Shown: positions 56,047-64,000 of the stretch, piece by piece | Layout: the number at the start of each line of letters is the position of its first letter | Numbering within the stretch: the stretch's first letter is position 1 | Assembly: GCA_944472155.2 (NCBI GenBank) | Contig: OX235274.1 | Span: 35,958,052-36,022,051, forward strand | Direction: 5' to 3' | From: Trichobilharzia szidati | Lineage: Eukaryota; Platyhelminthes; Trematoda; Strigeidida; Schistosomatidae | DNA length: 64,000 bases | Notes under the pieces: model-generated | Told to the model about the DNA's origin: nothing | The model's input: only the letters and a program-made list of their open reading frames with translations | The model's database searches: none | Position numbers and translations under genes: made by a program

Positions 56047-57080
56047 ACTAATGTTCCCTTGATTGTTTCCTAGTGAAGCATAGGGCTTCAATAGCACATC
56101 TCCACTTTGTCCTGTTCTCAACAATCCTTTTCAGCTGACCTTACAATTGACCATAAGCTTTCATCTTCTCTGCACGTGATCTACTCGATGTCACCCTTGG
56201 ATTCACGTCTAACTCACCGTCCTCCACTTGGGTTCCAGTGGGACGTGATGTCACCCAACTATCGCCTCAGTGTGTATCTGATCCGTCTTCACTTTCTTCA
56301 GCATTCTTGTTGAGGATTAGGTTCGTTGTTGGGGGCCATTTGGTCTTCAGTATGGAGCCAACCAGCCAGCCGGTGAAGGGAGCAGCTAATGATAAAAGTC
56401 CGCTTAAACTAAACTGCTGGAAATGCTTTTCATGACGAGCGTGCCAGGTAGGTGTCTGATTTTATCAGAGTGATGAAGGTCTGTTTTGCCTTTCTGATGG
56501 TGGCTGACTTTGACATGGTCATCCGTGAGCTGTCGCCTTCAGTTGATAAGAAAAGTGAAGGAAGTGATCTACATGCTTCGAATTTCTTGCGTTTATAGTG
56601 ATTGGTGCTAGTTCTTGTTGTTGTTGGTTGGTTTATTATCTTCATCACCTGCATCTTCTGTATGTCCAGTTGACGCTGCTACCTTGACGTGGTGGTCGAG
56701 CTTGAACACCCCAATGACCCAATAAGCTATACTGGCTGAGACTTATGTCGCTTGAGGTCCTACCATGCCAGAAAGGTTGTTTGGATAGCGGTTAGACAAA
56801 AAGCAGCTACCCAATCCAATCCTATGACTTCAAATAAATCACAAAATATCATCCCGGATCAGTCAGGGCCCGGATTAACAACGACCGCGCTTCCTGTTGC
56901 CGTGTCACAGGGCAGAAGTGATAAATACGCTACTGAGACACACCAAATGAAAAACAAGAAACAAAAACAGGCCGTGTGTGACTGGTCCCCTGGGCTCTGC
57001 GGTGACGCAACCAACTTCCACGGTGTGGGCAGCCGGGAAGTAACAATCGACCTCACAATCCGAATCAGTTGAAGCCTTGT
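56047..57080 (-). mobile_element. RTE1 LINE 3' part in the intron, split by SINE4
   Basis: Antisense RTE1 from the tail (56055-56090) to MQVMKIINQ at 56640, then a short continuation after SINE4 at 57057-57080. CAGTTGA flanks the insertion on both sides. Confidence 0.72.
56674..57056 (+). mobile_element. SINE4 copy 3 in the selenophosphate synthetase intron
   Basis: Close match to 45160-45565 with a small internal deletion near 56980. Flanked by the 7-bp repeat CAGTTGA in RTE1 sequence, which makes it an insertion independent of the palindrome copies. Confidence 0.8.
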
Positions 57081-57345
57081 TTGCTAAGTACAGCAGTATC
57101 AATAAATCCATCACTATACGAAGTGCTTTTATTGTTTCGCCATTTTCTGCTATGGAGGTTATAAAAGGCTTTCGAATTACTAGAAATGTTAAGACAATTA
57201 AGACAAAGATAAACACGTTTCATCAAGTAAGTCATACTTTTTCTTACTTTTGTATATTATGTATGCATGCATACAATGTTTATGTAAATGTGATAACGTG
57301 TTTAGATGCCAACTGCGCCTTTTCTGTTGTGTGTATTGTGTATAG

Positions 57346-57561
57346 GTGCTCGACTGATGCATAAATACCATGCTCATGGTTGTACTGATGTGACTGGTTT
57401 TGGTCTTCTCGGTCATGCCAACAATTTGGTACAAGTTCAAGAAAAGAATCAATTAGCATTCAAAATCCATACCTTGCCATGTCTGGACGGTGGTGCGCTA
57501 ATCTCAAAGGCACTAAACGATCGTCTGAAGTTACTCCAAGGATTATCACCAGAAACATCAG
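57346..57561 (+). CDS. SEPHS2: selenophosphate synthetase, penultimate exon
   Basis: Encodes the core of the AIRS-type C-terminal domain. It starts ARLMHKYHAHGCTDVTGFGL, corresponding to the family's [21 protein letters not shown] segment, and ends LLQGLSPETSG. The acceptor is GTGTATAG|GT and the donor TCAG|GTAAATG. The exon is 216 bases (72 codons), so it keeps phase 1 at both ends. The frame stays open for about 40 codons upstream of the acceptor, but that stretch is not needed to join the exons and shows no family similarity. The downstream intron holds two nested Penelope-like elements in antisense orientation. Confidence 0.9.
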
Positions 57562-58019
57562 GTAAATGTTGTTGTTTGTGAGAAAAACTGAAGAAGAAGT
57601 TCAGCAGAGATCACCTGTGTTTTCAGCGATTTCATTGTCAATAGCAGCTGTACAGTCGTAATTAATATGCATAAGTATATATAGACACAGTAATTATTAT
57701 TATCACCATTATTTAATTCCATATAAGGAAGCAGGTGGAAGGTGATAATAATTTTAAACTGGATATGGCAGTTTGAAGGTGTGAATATAGATTACACGGG
57801 GCCTAGAAAGATTGAGCGAAGAAATATTTACTTTTCAATTAGATCCTCATCTCCGGCTCTACTCTAATATTATATACATAGCATTTTTATTACAATACAC
57901 AACAGTTTACCAATCAAGTGGCACTGATATGTTTGTTAACAATAATTAGTCAGTGTCAAAATGTCAATGGGTTGATAATTAACGAAGAAAATCAATACAC
58001 ATTTAAAAGATAGAAATGG

Positions 58020-58616
58020 TTAGAATAAATTAATTTTACAAGGATAACACGTAATTAAAGATGAAGTGGTCAGAAAAAATAATAAAATAATTTGGACAAT
58101 CATAATTTTTATAATTTTAAAGGTCCCGTTTATACATTCACGTAACGATGGCCAAGGCAAGGTAAGTGGCTGCACAAATTCCCTCTCAACACAAGGGTTT
58201 GGCTTATTCAGGTGGATTCCTATGCCTTCAGCTGTATGTAGAAGATGAACTTGTAGAGCAAAATTAAGATTAGTAGGAATGCGATAAATAATCTTAAATG
58301 CAGTATTAACATCAATCTTATGCTCACTATCTACAAGGTGTGCTACAACAGAGCTGCTACGAATAGATCTTGTTTGTCCCTTGCTTAACCATGTTGGATG
58401 ATGTTCGGAAATACGATGATGAACCTGCCTAATTGTACGCCCAATGTAGCTGGCTCCGCAGCTGCAGTCAAACTGGTAGATACACATAGAAGAGGCAAAT
58501 TTAGGTAGTTTATCCTTATTTCTCGAACGTAGAATAGGGGTGGTTGTGAAGAGACAACGTACCTCTGCTGCATAATAAGCTCTTTTAACTGCATTCATCA
58601 GGCGCTGTGTTGTCAC
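58020..58616 (-). pseudogene. Penelope GIY-YIG endonuclease ORF (198 codons)
   Basis: RLMNAVKRAYYAAEVRCLFT, CIYQFDCSCGASYIGRTIRQ (complete Cys-rich and YIGR core), HRISEHHPTWLSKGQTRSIR, AHLVDSEHKIDVNTAFKIIY, GIGIHLNKPNPCVEREF and a C-terminal LTLPWPSLRE. The best preserved endonuclease domain here, but disconnected from the RT frame at 58789-59085. Confidence 0.78.
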
Positions 58617-58788
58617 CGAGTAACTGCAGTTTTATGAATGAAGGCTTTTTGGAGCTGTTGCCACACTGACTCTGCTTGATGCTAAATTCATATTCTTCTC
58701 AATAAATTTATCTGGATAACCATTTTTTCTAAGTAATTCTTTAATAATCTTAAGCTCCTCATTGAGGCAGTTGTCTGAACAGATTAAC

Positions 58789-59085
58789 CTAGCTCTGAAC
58801 CAGACACTTAACCAAGTTACGCTTATATTCCAAAGGTACAAAACTCAAACAATAAGTGTACTCACCTGTTGTTGTAGGTTTCCTATACACACTCCTTCTT
58901 AGTGTGTCATCTTCTTTCCTTACCATGAAGACGTCTAGGAATGAGATGCTATCAATACTTTCTTTCTCTATAGTAAAGTTTATTGCTGAATGTGCATCAT
59001 TAAACTTGTGAAGGATGTTCATTGCATCATTCTCGTCTTTCATAACCAGAAATGTATCACCCGTATATCGACAGTAGAAATCCAT
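58789..59085 (-). pseudogene. Penelope reverse transcriptase palm fragment
   Basis: Starts at the catalytic region MDFYCRYTGDTFLVMKDEND, then FTIEKESIDSISFLDVFMVR, SVYRKPTTTGEYTYCLSF and LEYKRNLVKCL. The YVDD-type box is altered to YTGD, so polymerase activity is not expected. Confidence 0.75.
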
Positions 59086-59347
59086 GTCATTAATTACTCC
59101 TTTCAGTAGTCCATTCTCTAATTAAGCGAGGAAGAAATCAGCTAGGATTGGACCTAATGGGGAACCCATAGCTACACCATCAATTTGTCTGTAATATTCC
59201 TTATTGAATAAGAAATAAACATTCATTGTTCATCTTAAAATAAAAAGTAAATATTTCTTCGCTCAATCTTTCTGTTTTCTAAATGTCGAGATGGGGATTA
59301 GAAAATAGTTGTGTAATATGCAAATTAGTTATTACGGAAGACTGGTG

Positions 59348-59375
59348 TTGGTATGTGTGTGTGTGTGTTTGTGTG
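59348..59375. repeat. (TG)n microsatellite
   Basis: An alternating GT run inside the older Penelope in the last intron. Confidence 0.85.
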
Positions 59376-60121
59376 AGCGGAATGAGCGTGAAAACAATTT
59401 GAAATGATAGTTGTTTTTCTAACCAAAATGAAGGCAATGAAACAGTGAAGACTAAGAGGTCAAACCAAACTAGAGCCGTGGTAAATTGAGAGGTTGAACT
59501 AGTTCCCTTTGAGTACTTATCTGTAGTTTTGCGATGCATATATGGTGAGGGCTTTTGTAGTATGAGGAAGTTGGAAACACACCGCGTTTGGTTGATGCTT
59601 TTTGTTTGCTTTGTAAACGACCCTGAATGAGGAGTCAGTTGAGATGTTGTGACAGGTACCGATGTGGTATTGAATTATGGCGTTTCTAATTGAACCAGTG
59701 TCTCCTCTTTGCAGCCATGCTGAGTACTGTTCTGTAACACGTGTTTCAAAGGACCTGCATAGAACGACCCTATGTACCCAGATCCACAGGAGCAGGTGAA
59801 GTGGGCGTGTGTCCTTCACATTGCTTAGAAAACAGTGGGCCGCTAGGGAATATCCCTCTTCTAGTTGCAGCAGGAGTAATCTTCCTTAGGAAACTAGAAA
59901 TTCTCCTCTTCAGGATATCTGCCGCTGAGTTTCCCCTGAAGAGTAGTACTCCATGCTCATAGCATATTCTTTTTCTTTTGTTTTTGCTGTATTGATATGA
60001 TATATTGGTTTGTTCGATTTTGATGTCTGTATAAAATCGCAATTATACAATTTGCTACAATTTCTGAGTCATTTATTTCAGTTCAACTAAAGAAGAATGT
60101 TTTTCTCTTCCCCAAATCTAG

Positions 60122-60330
60122 GCGGTCTGTTGATCATTCTACCTCGTGAATCTGCCCAGTCTTTCTGTGAAGAGTTAACTGCTGAAACTGGTTGTCCATC
60201 ATGGATAATCGGTGATGTAATAGAGGCCAGTAAAAAAGAAGCCAGTCTAACTGAAAATCCAAAAATTATCGATATTCCTCATTCACAAATCACTGCCCCA
60301 CGAAAACAACTTACAGCAAATGACCAGTAG
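60122..60330 (+). CDS. SEPHS2: selenophosphate synthetase, last coding exon
   Basis: Encodes the C-terminus: GLLIILPRESAQSFCEEL matches the family segment GLLICLPREQAARFCSEI, followed by WIIGDVIEA and a PKIIDIPHSQI stretch corresponding to the family's PRVIEV region, ending at TAG (60328-60330). The acceptor is CCAAATCTAG at 60112-60121. The last roughly 15 residues are basic and polar and probably variable. The stop is followed within 43 bases by the SECIS-like hairpin and within 250 bases by a polyadenylation signal, as expected for the true 3' end of the gene. Confidence 0.9.
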
Positions 60331-60372
60331 CATTCCATCCACCTACCCTTTTTCATTGAAGCAGATGAATCA

Positions 60373-60450
60373 CTCAATCGACTGTAATGACGCTGGTGAT
60401 TGAAAATGTTACATGATCACACAGCTGATGTTGATGAAAATGTCGTTGAG
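60373..60450 (+). ncRNA. SECIS-like element (selenocysteine insertion hairpin) in the 3'UTR
   Basis: Read by eye, the sequence folds into helix I (60373-60382 with 60442-60450, 9 pairs and one bulge), an internal loop, then ATGA at 60387-60390 opposite TGAT at 60426-60429. Together these give the U-U, G-A, A-G, C-U non-Watson-Crick quartet. Helix II follows (60392-60400 with 60416-60425, 9 pairs and one bulge, plus two possible G-U pairs). The apical loop begins with AAAA at 60403, 12 bases after ATGA, the spacing expected of SECIS elements. It would recruit SBP2 and the Sec elongation factor to recode an in-frame UGA upstream. No folding program was run. Confidence 0.82.
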
Positions 60451-60578
60451 TTGAGCTGTATTGATCTGTTTCTAAATATATTTCTACATATCTAACTCTA
60501 AATACTATAGGAAACGTTGTTTTTTTTGTTTTTTTCGTGTAATTCTTAACAAAAAACATATCGAAATTTGTTATTTTT

Positions 60579-60584
60579 AATAAA
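60579..60584 (+). promoter_or_regulatory. polyadenylation signal AATAAA of selenophosphate synthetase
   Basis: A canonical AATAAA lies 249 bases after the stop codon and 129 bases after the SECIS-like hairpin, so a cleaved transcript would keep the hairpin. T-rich and GT-rich sequence follows at 60605-60660. Confidence 0.6.
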
Positions 60585-60993
60585 AGTTATTAAAGCGAAA
60601 TATATATTTGTGTCAGTTGTGTTGTTAAAATGAAAAAAAGTGTTTTTGTGTGTGTGCTTATTGACAATTGTCTTGATATAATGGACGTAAAGAATTATTA
60701 ATATTAATATTGTTCTCTGAGGTTCCTCGGGGAACATAGGACTTGAAAAGCACATCTTCACTTTGTCTTATTCTCTGCGGCCCTCATAAGCTGGGCGTAC
60801 GATTGTCTATATTTCCGCACGATCTGCTGTATGTCCCACACTCGGACGCCCCATCTGTCGTTTCTCATTCGAGTTCCATTGAAGCGATGTCATTCAGTGG
60901 TTTCGTCAGTGTCTTTCTGATCCATCTCCCCTTTTTTCTGGATATTTGTTGAGTAGTAAGTTCGTTCCCCGAGTTTCCTGTAGCTAATTCTTG

Positions 60994-61803
60994 CTGACGT
61001 GCAGCGGTTAGGACCTTCGACGAACATGCACGTGGTCCGGGGTTCTAACCCTGGCTGACGTAGTCCTTTACCTCACTTAGCCAGTAATAAAAAATAGCTG
61101 TCTGTCTGTTTTCGACCTAGAACTTTGCACATATGTGCGGCAGTTCAAGTCGCCACACTCCATGTAGCGCACAAAGCAAGAGAAGAAATGCATATTGGAG
61201 ACAGTAAACAGAGGTGTGAGACAAAGGAATAGTAATAACGAAGAACAATATAGTTTCATTGGGAATCATAAGTCACAAGGAGTGGATGCATTTGCGCTAG
61301 CCATTGAGAACGATTTTGAGCCATGTCACCAATTGTTTCCAACCATTGGTTTTTACCGTCCCGACGACCCCAACCAGTCAGGAAGTTTACACCTTCCTAC
61401 GAGGCCTAGACTAGCTGTTGTAGATTTCATTGACTGGTCCCATGTTTTCGTTTGACCACCGCTAGCTCTTTTCCAGCCTGACCCTATATGAGCTAACATT
61501 GCCCGTCGGGGAAGACGATGGCTAGGCTAAACATGCGTAATACATGTCCTAACCATCTCAGTGGATGTAATTTCACAGCCTCGTCGATTGATTTCCCCTC
61601 CTTACCTAGCACTCGACCGACGCCTAACCTCAATATTGCTCACCTTATTATACCACTTCATGCGGGAGATAGAACGCGTAAAGAGGAAAGTTTGGGCATG
61701 AGGCTAGCAACCTCATCCTGTAAAAATAAACACTTCTACAGAAACTTCAAGCCTCTAGCTTGAAGGTGCCCTATTTTCCACTGGGAACGTGAAGGAATAA
61801 AAA
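60994..61803 (+). mobile_element. SINE3 split by an RTE2 fragment
   Basis: 5' part 60994-61097 (GCAGCGGTTAGGACC, GGGGTTCTAACCCTGG, CCAGTAATAAAAAA) and 3' part 61679-61803 (GTTTGGGCATGAGGCTAGCA, then a tail with CCACTGGGAACGTGAAGGAA). Confidence 0.75.
61098..61678 (-). mobile_element. RTE2 LINE 3' end inserted in SINE3
   Basis: Antisense 3'UTR starting with a (CAGA)n-type tail near 61098, through the C-terminal block to the ACCTAGCACTCGACCGACGC region (61604-61623). Related to 48370-49010 and 36307-36645. Confidence 0.75.
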
Positions 61804-62019
61804 TAATTCTTGGTAACCTGGCCATTGGGTCTTCGATATGGAGCCTCGTTTACTTATTCGCTAGTATTCTAACCGGAGAAAAATCGGAAGGTTTGACACA
61901 GGACCAGCTATCCTACATCCGGGAAGTCAGTCTAACCACCGACAGAAACTTCACAGGAACACCGACATAAACATATCTTTGTCAGATAACTCTGGAAAAC
62001 TTCAAGAGGGAAATATTAT

Positions 62020-62745
62020 TCAGCGAAGCAAATTTTCGTTTCGGTGAAGTCATCGACTAGGCTATACATAGTGGATGAGTGAGAAAGTTGCAGAACTATT
62101 TCGGATGGATGGTGAAATTATTAAAATTACAATTAGGGAATAAAATGTGATAATAAACAGGAAGTTCGGATAAAAAATGTATAGGATAGTCAATATTGAG
62201 GGAATTTACCTTTTATGATAGAAACAGCGGTTGGACGTATTTATTTTGAGAATGCCCCCGTCCAACCCTCCAAAGCATTGTAGATAAAGCCCAAAACTAG
62301 CAAAGAACACCCTATCTCCGTACCGAAAGAGATGCTGTACTTGGATGTGGCATTCAAAGGCGACCTTCTGTCTGGTACCAGAGAAGAAAATATCAAACAC
62401 CCTGAAAAGAACGTTCTTTGTTTCTGCATTAAGACTGGTATTCTCTCCTGTTGCCTCATCTTCTCCAATAACTGTGGGGGTAAACCATTGCATTTTACCA
62501 CTTCTCTGTATATGTACCAATCAATTGCTCTAGTGGAACGAGATATTTAGGTCGTTCATTGTATATTTTATGTAAAAGAGTCAAGCAAAATTATGCCGCT
62601 TAGCTAGAGAAAGGTAACAGTGGATCGTTAAGGAATTCTTTAATTGAACAAATATTCGACACTGGCTACTTAAAAGGTAAGGATAATTCATTCAAAGTTA
62701 CCTAGAAAGTCAAAACAGGTTTCCCGAAGACCGTAAGTTTGCGAA
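62020..62745 (+). mobile_element. Penelope-like element fragment
   Basis: End sequence CAGCGAAGCAAATTTTCGTT at 62031, then coding remnants: ISNTLKRTFFVSALRLVFS, MYQFNCSSGTRYLGR across a frameshift, and RNSLIEQIFDTGYLKGKDNS. Heavily decayed. Confidence 0.6.
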
Positions 62746-62974
62746 TAGTATATATGGTCATTAAGTACATGAGATGAAATCATTCAGTGATGTGCGTATA
62801 TTTGTAGTCAACAAACTTACAGGTCCTCAGGGTGAAGGTGGTCAGTGGTGTGAGAGACAATATGAATTCGACAGAGAAATAAACCAACAAATGGAATAGA
62901 CTAGACGTAAGTTCAAGACTGGCAAGTAACAGTAATAATGATGAGATATTAACGATCGTATGGTTTAAACATAA

Positions 62975-63850
62975 AATAGTAATAATAATCACTTTATTCC
63001 ACAACAATAACAATTTACAGCATGGAATTTTCAGCGTTTCATTTTACATATTGCATTGGTTTAGCTCTTTTTATAATTATATAAATGTATGAAGTGTTAA
63101 AAATATTGATAATTAATAGGAAAAAATAAAAACCCCAACAAAATCACACCATTTCTAGGTCATAGTGAATAATAAATAAATAATATAACAAATCACACAT
63201 GCATCATTACATTTTATAGTTTAGTTAATGATTTAAAAGTTGTAAAAGTTCTTTTCTGATATTCGTCTCTTCACACAATACTCGTGCCAAATATGGTACG
63301 GTCGAATTTTTATATTTTGTAGTACGAGCATAAATGTTTATGAAATTTCTTCTGGTCTTACCCGAAAAAGATACAAGGAAACAATTGTGAATAAAGAGGA
63401 TGTTCACTATCATAATAACAAAATAACTTTAGCTAAGTGTTTACAAGAATTCATGTGCCTATTGACAACAGTGTCGGCTAGTTGAGTCAAAGGGATAGCA
63501 CTGACCCTACTTACAGCCTTCAATGTTCTTCGTAGTATTATATGGTCTTTTTTGAGTAGCCCAGGGAAGAATAATGGAGAACAATAAAGAATAATGGGCA
63601 AAACACATGAATTAATAAATTGTATGAGAAGAGATTGGGTCATACCTGAGTGCCTCAACTTCTTTATGTAATAAGTCAGACAGAAAATCTTTTTAGAAAC
63701 TATAAGAATATGAGACGACCAGCAAAGGTTTGAAGAGAAACTAATGCCAAGATAAGAAACACTTGACTTACTCTCTATCATGTTACCATCAATATTACAA
63801 CAATCATGAGATTGGATCAATCCAAGTACTATTAAGTGTACGATTATCAA
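62975..63850 (-). mobile_element. CR1-like LINE, C-terminus, 3'UTR and tail
   Basis: - strand frames 63410-63850 (SYLGISFSSNLCWSSHILIV, YCSPLFFPGLLKKDHIILRR, VVNRHMNSCKHLAK) and 63225-63413 (YARTTKYKNSTVPYLARVLC), then 3'UTR ending GCTGAAAATTCCATGCTGTA, GTGGAATAAAG and (ATT)n at 62978-62990. 5' truncated. Confidence 0.82.
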
Positions 63851-64000
63851 GTAATAATGGATTTAATGAGATGGAATGACGACGATTGTTTAAACTCAAG
63901 AACAAATTTGGAAAACGTTACTCACACCTATGGTAATAGACATAATAATGCAGGTGATGAAGTCGTAAAAGGTCTGAAGTAAAAGTTTGCCAATGAAACG

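Larger units (their letters stand above)
57805..59273 (-). mobile_element. Penelope-like element with 31-bp perfect inverted ends, including RT palm
   Basis: The 31 bases at 57805-57835 recur inverted at 59243-59273. On the - strand: [19 protein letters not shown] (RT), FYCRYTGDTFLVMKD (catalytic box, where the Asp pair reads GD), SISFLDVFMVRKEDDTL, the linker, then the endonuclease 58020-58616. The longest Penelope copy in the window; the catalytic substitution and frameshifts make it inactive. Confidence 0.83.
57636..60055 (-). mobile_element. older Penelope in the last intron, split by a younger Penelope
   Basis: Outer pieces 57636-57804 (end sequence AGCTGTACAGTCGTAATT..., GTTTGAAGGTGTGAATATAG) and 59274-60055. 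The latter has decayed - strand frames: RISSFLRKITPAATRRGIF, then a Cys-rich region near 59785 and IIQYHIGTCHNISTDSSFRV. Antisense to the host gene. Confidence 0.72.
54014..60600 (+). other. SEPHS2: selenophosphate synthetase gene, 3' part (three terminal exons, two introns, 3'UTR)
   Basis: Gene-level entry. The three exons join at phases that agree: the first ends after one base of a Gly codon, the second starts with its last two bases, and the same happens at the next junction. The join gives 207 open codons including the stop. The product makes selenophosphate from selenide and ATP, the selenium donor for selenocysteine tRNA. Only the C-terminal half is in the window; the N-terminal exons with the catalytic Sec/Cys and Lys must lie further upstream. 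Introns of 3135 and 2560 bases are packed with transposons on both strands. The SECIS-like hairpin in the 3'UTR is the reason for choosing SPS2 over the non-selenoprotein paralogue SPS1; the family assignment itself is firm. Confidence 0.85.
60695..61880 (-). mobile_element. RTE1 LINE 3' end, split by a SINE3 that is itself split by RTE2
   Basis: Antisense RTE1 at 60695-60993 resumes at 61813-61880 (GGCCATTGGGTCTTCGATAT, GGAGCC). The insert is flanked by TAATTCTTG at 60985-60993 and 61804-61812. Confidence 0.75.

Noticed and set aside
57077..57345. Open frame directly upstream of the second selenophosphate synthetase exon, considered as an extra exon
   Set aside because: The 54210 donor and 57346 acceptor already join in phase with full family continuity (NRTG-ARLMH); the upstream peptide has no family similarity.
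59243..59273. 31-bp inverted repeat as a DNA-transposon terminus
   Set aside because: The enclosed ORFs are Penelope RT and GIY-YIG endonuclease, not a transposase, and no short target-site duplication was found.
62780..63013. 77-codon Leu-rich - strand frame
   Set aside because: It overlaps the CR1 (ATT)n tail, and its composition explains it.

Overview
The window reads as a stretch of a trematode genome, most likely a blood fluke (Schistosoma). It is AT-rich and intron-rich. It is crowded with Penelope-like elements carrying GIY-YIG nuclease domains, RTE-like and CR1-like LINEs, and short repeats that combine tRNA-type promoter boxes with hammerhead-like cores, a mix known from schistosomes. 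One host gene can be supported: the last three exons of selenophosphate synthetase (selenide, water dikinase) on the + strand at 54014-54210, 57346-57561 and 60122-60330. The splice phases agree and the joined frame is open to a TAG stop. Downstream, at 60373-60450, the 3'UTR can be folded by eye into a SECIS-like hairpin, which suggests the selenocysteine form (SPS2). The selenocysteine codon itself would lie in upstream exons that I did not find.

Layout. Positions 1-15200 hold RTE1 (SR2-like) and RTE2 fragments, one Penelope fragment (2735-3560), tRNA-derived SINEs and a foldback element nested in an RTE1 copy (12142-12544). Positions 15225-24115 hold a Ty3/gypsy integrase remnant, a CR1 3' end, several RTE1 copies, a solo LTR and SINEs in head-to-head pairs. 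Positions 24870-32340 hold Penelope copies with inverted ends, two of them bounded by 12-bp target-site duplications. A run of Ns (35810-36306) is an assembly gap.

Positions 37786-47775 form a palindrome with arms of about 4.9 kb around a 117-bp spacer. Each arm is the same nest: a Penelope element split by a CR1 LINE, split by an RTE2 LINE, split by a short element of 428 bp. Both arms share old stop codons but differ by small indels and scattered substitutions.

Positions 47776-53800 hold more RTE2 and Penelope copies and two large foldback elements, one carrying a solo LTR. The selenophosphate synthetase introns (54211-57345 and 57562-60121) are filled almost entirely by transposons. The last 3.4 kb holds an RTE1/SINE/RTE2 nest, a Penelope fragment and a CR1 3' end.

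Almost every long reading frame here is a decayed transposon ORF; none looks intact. Two SINE-like families end in the 3' tails of the CR1 and RTE1 LINEs, which suggests those LINEs mobilised them. Family names (RTE1, RTE2, CR1-like, SINE1-4) are working labels used here, and no database search was possible.
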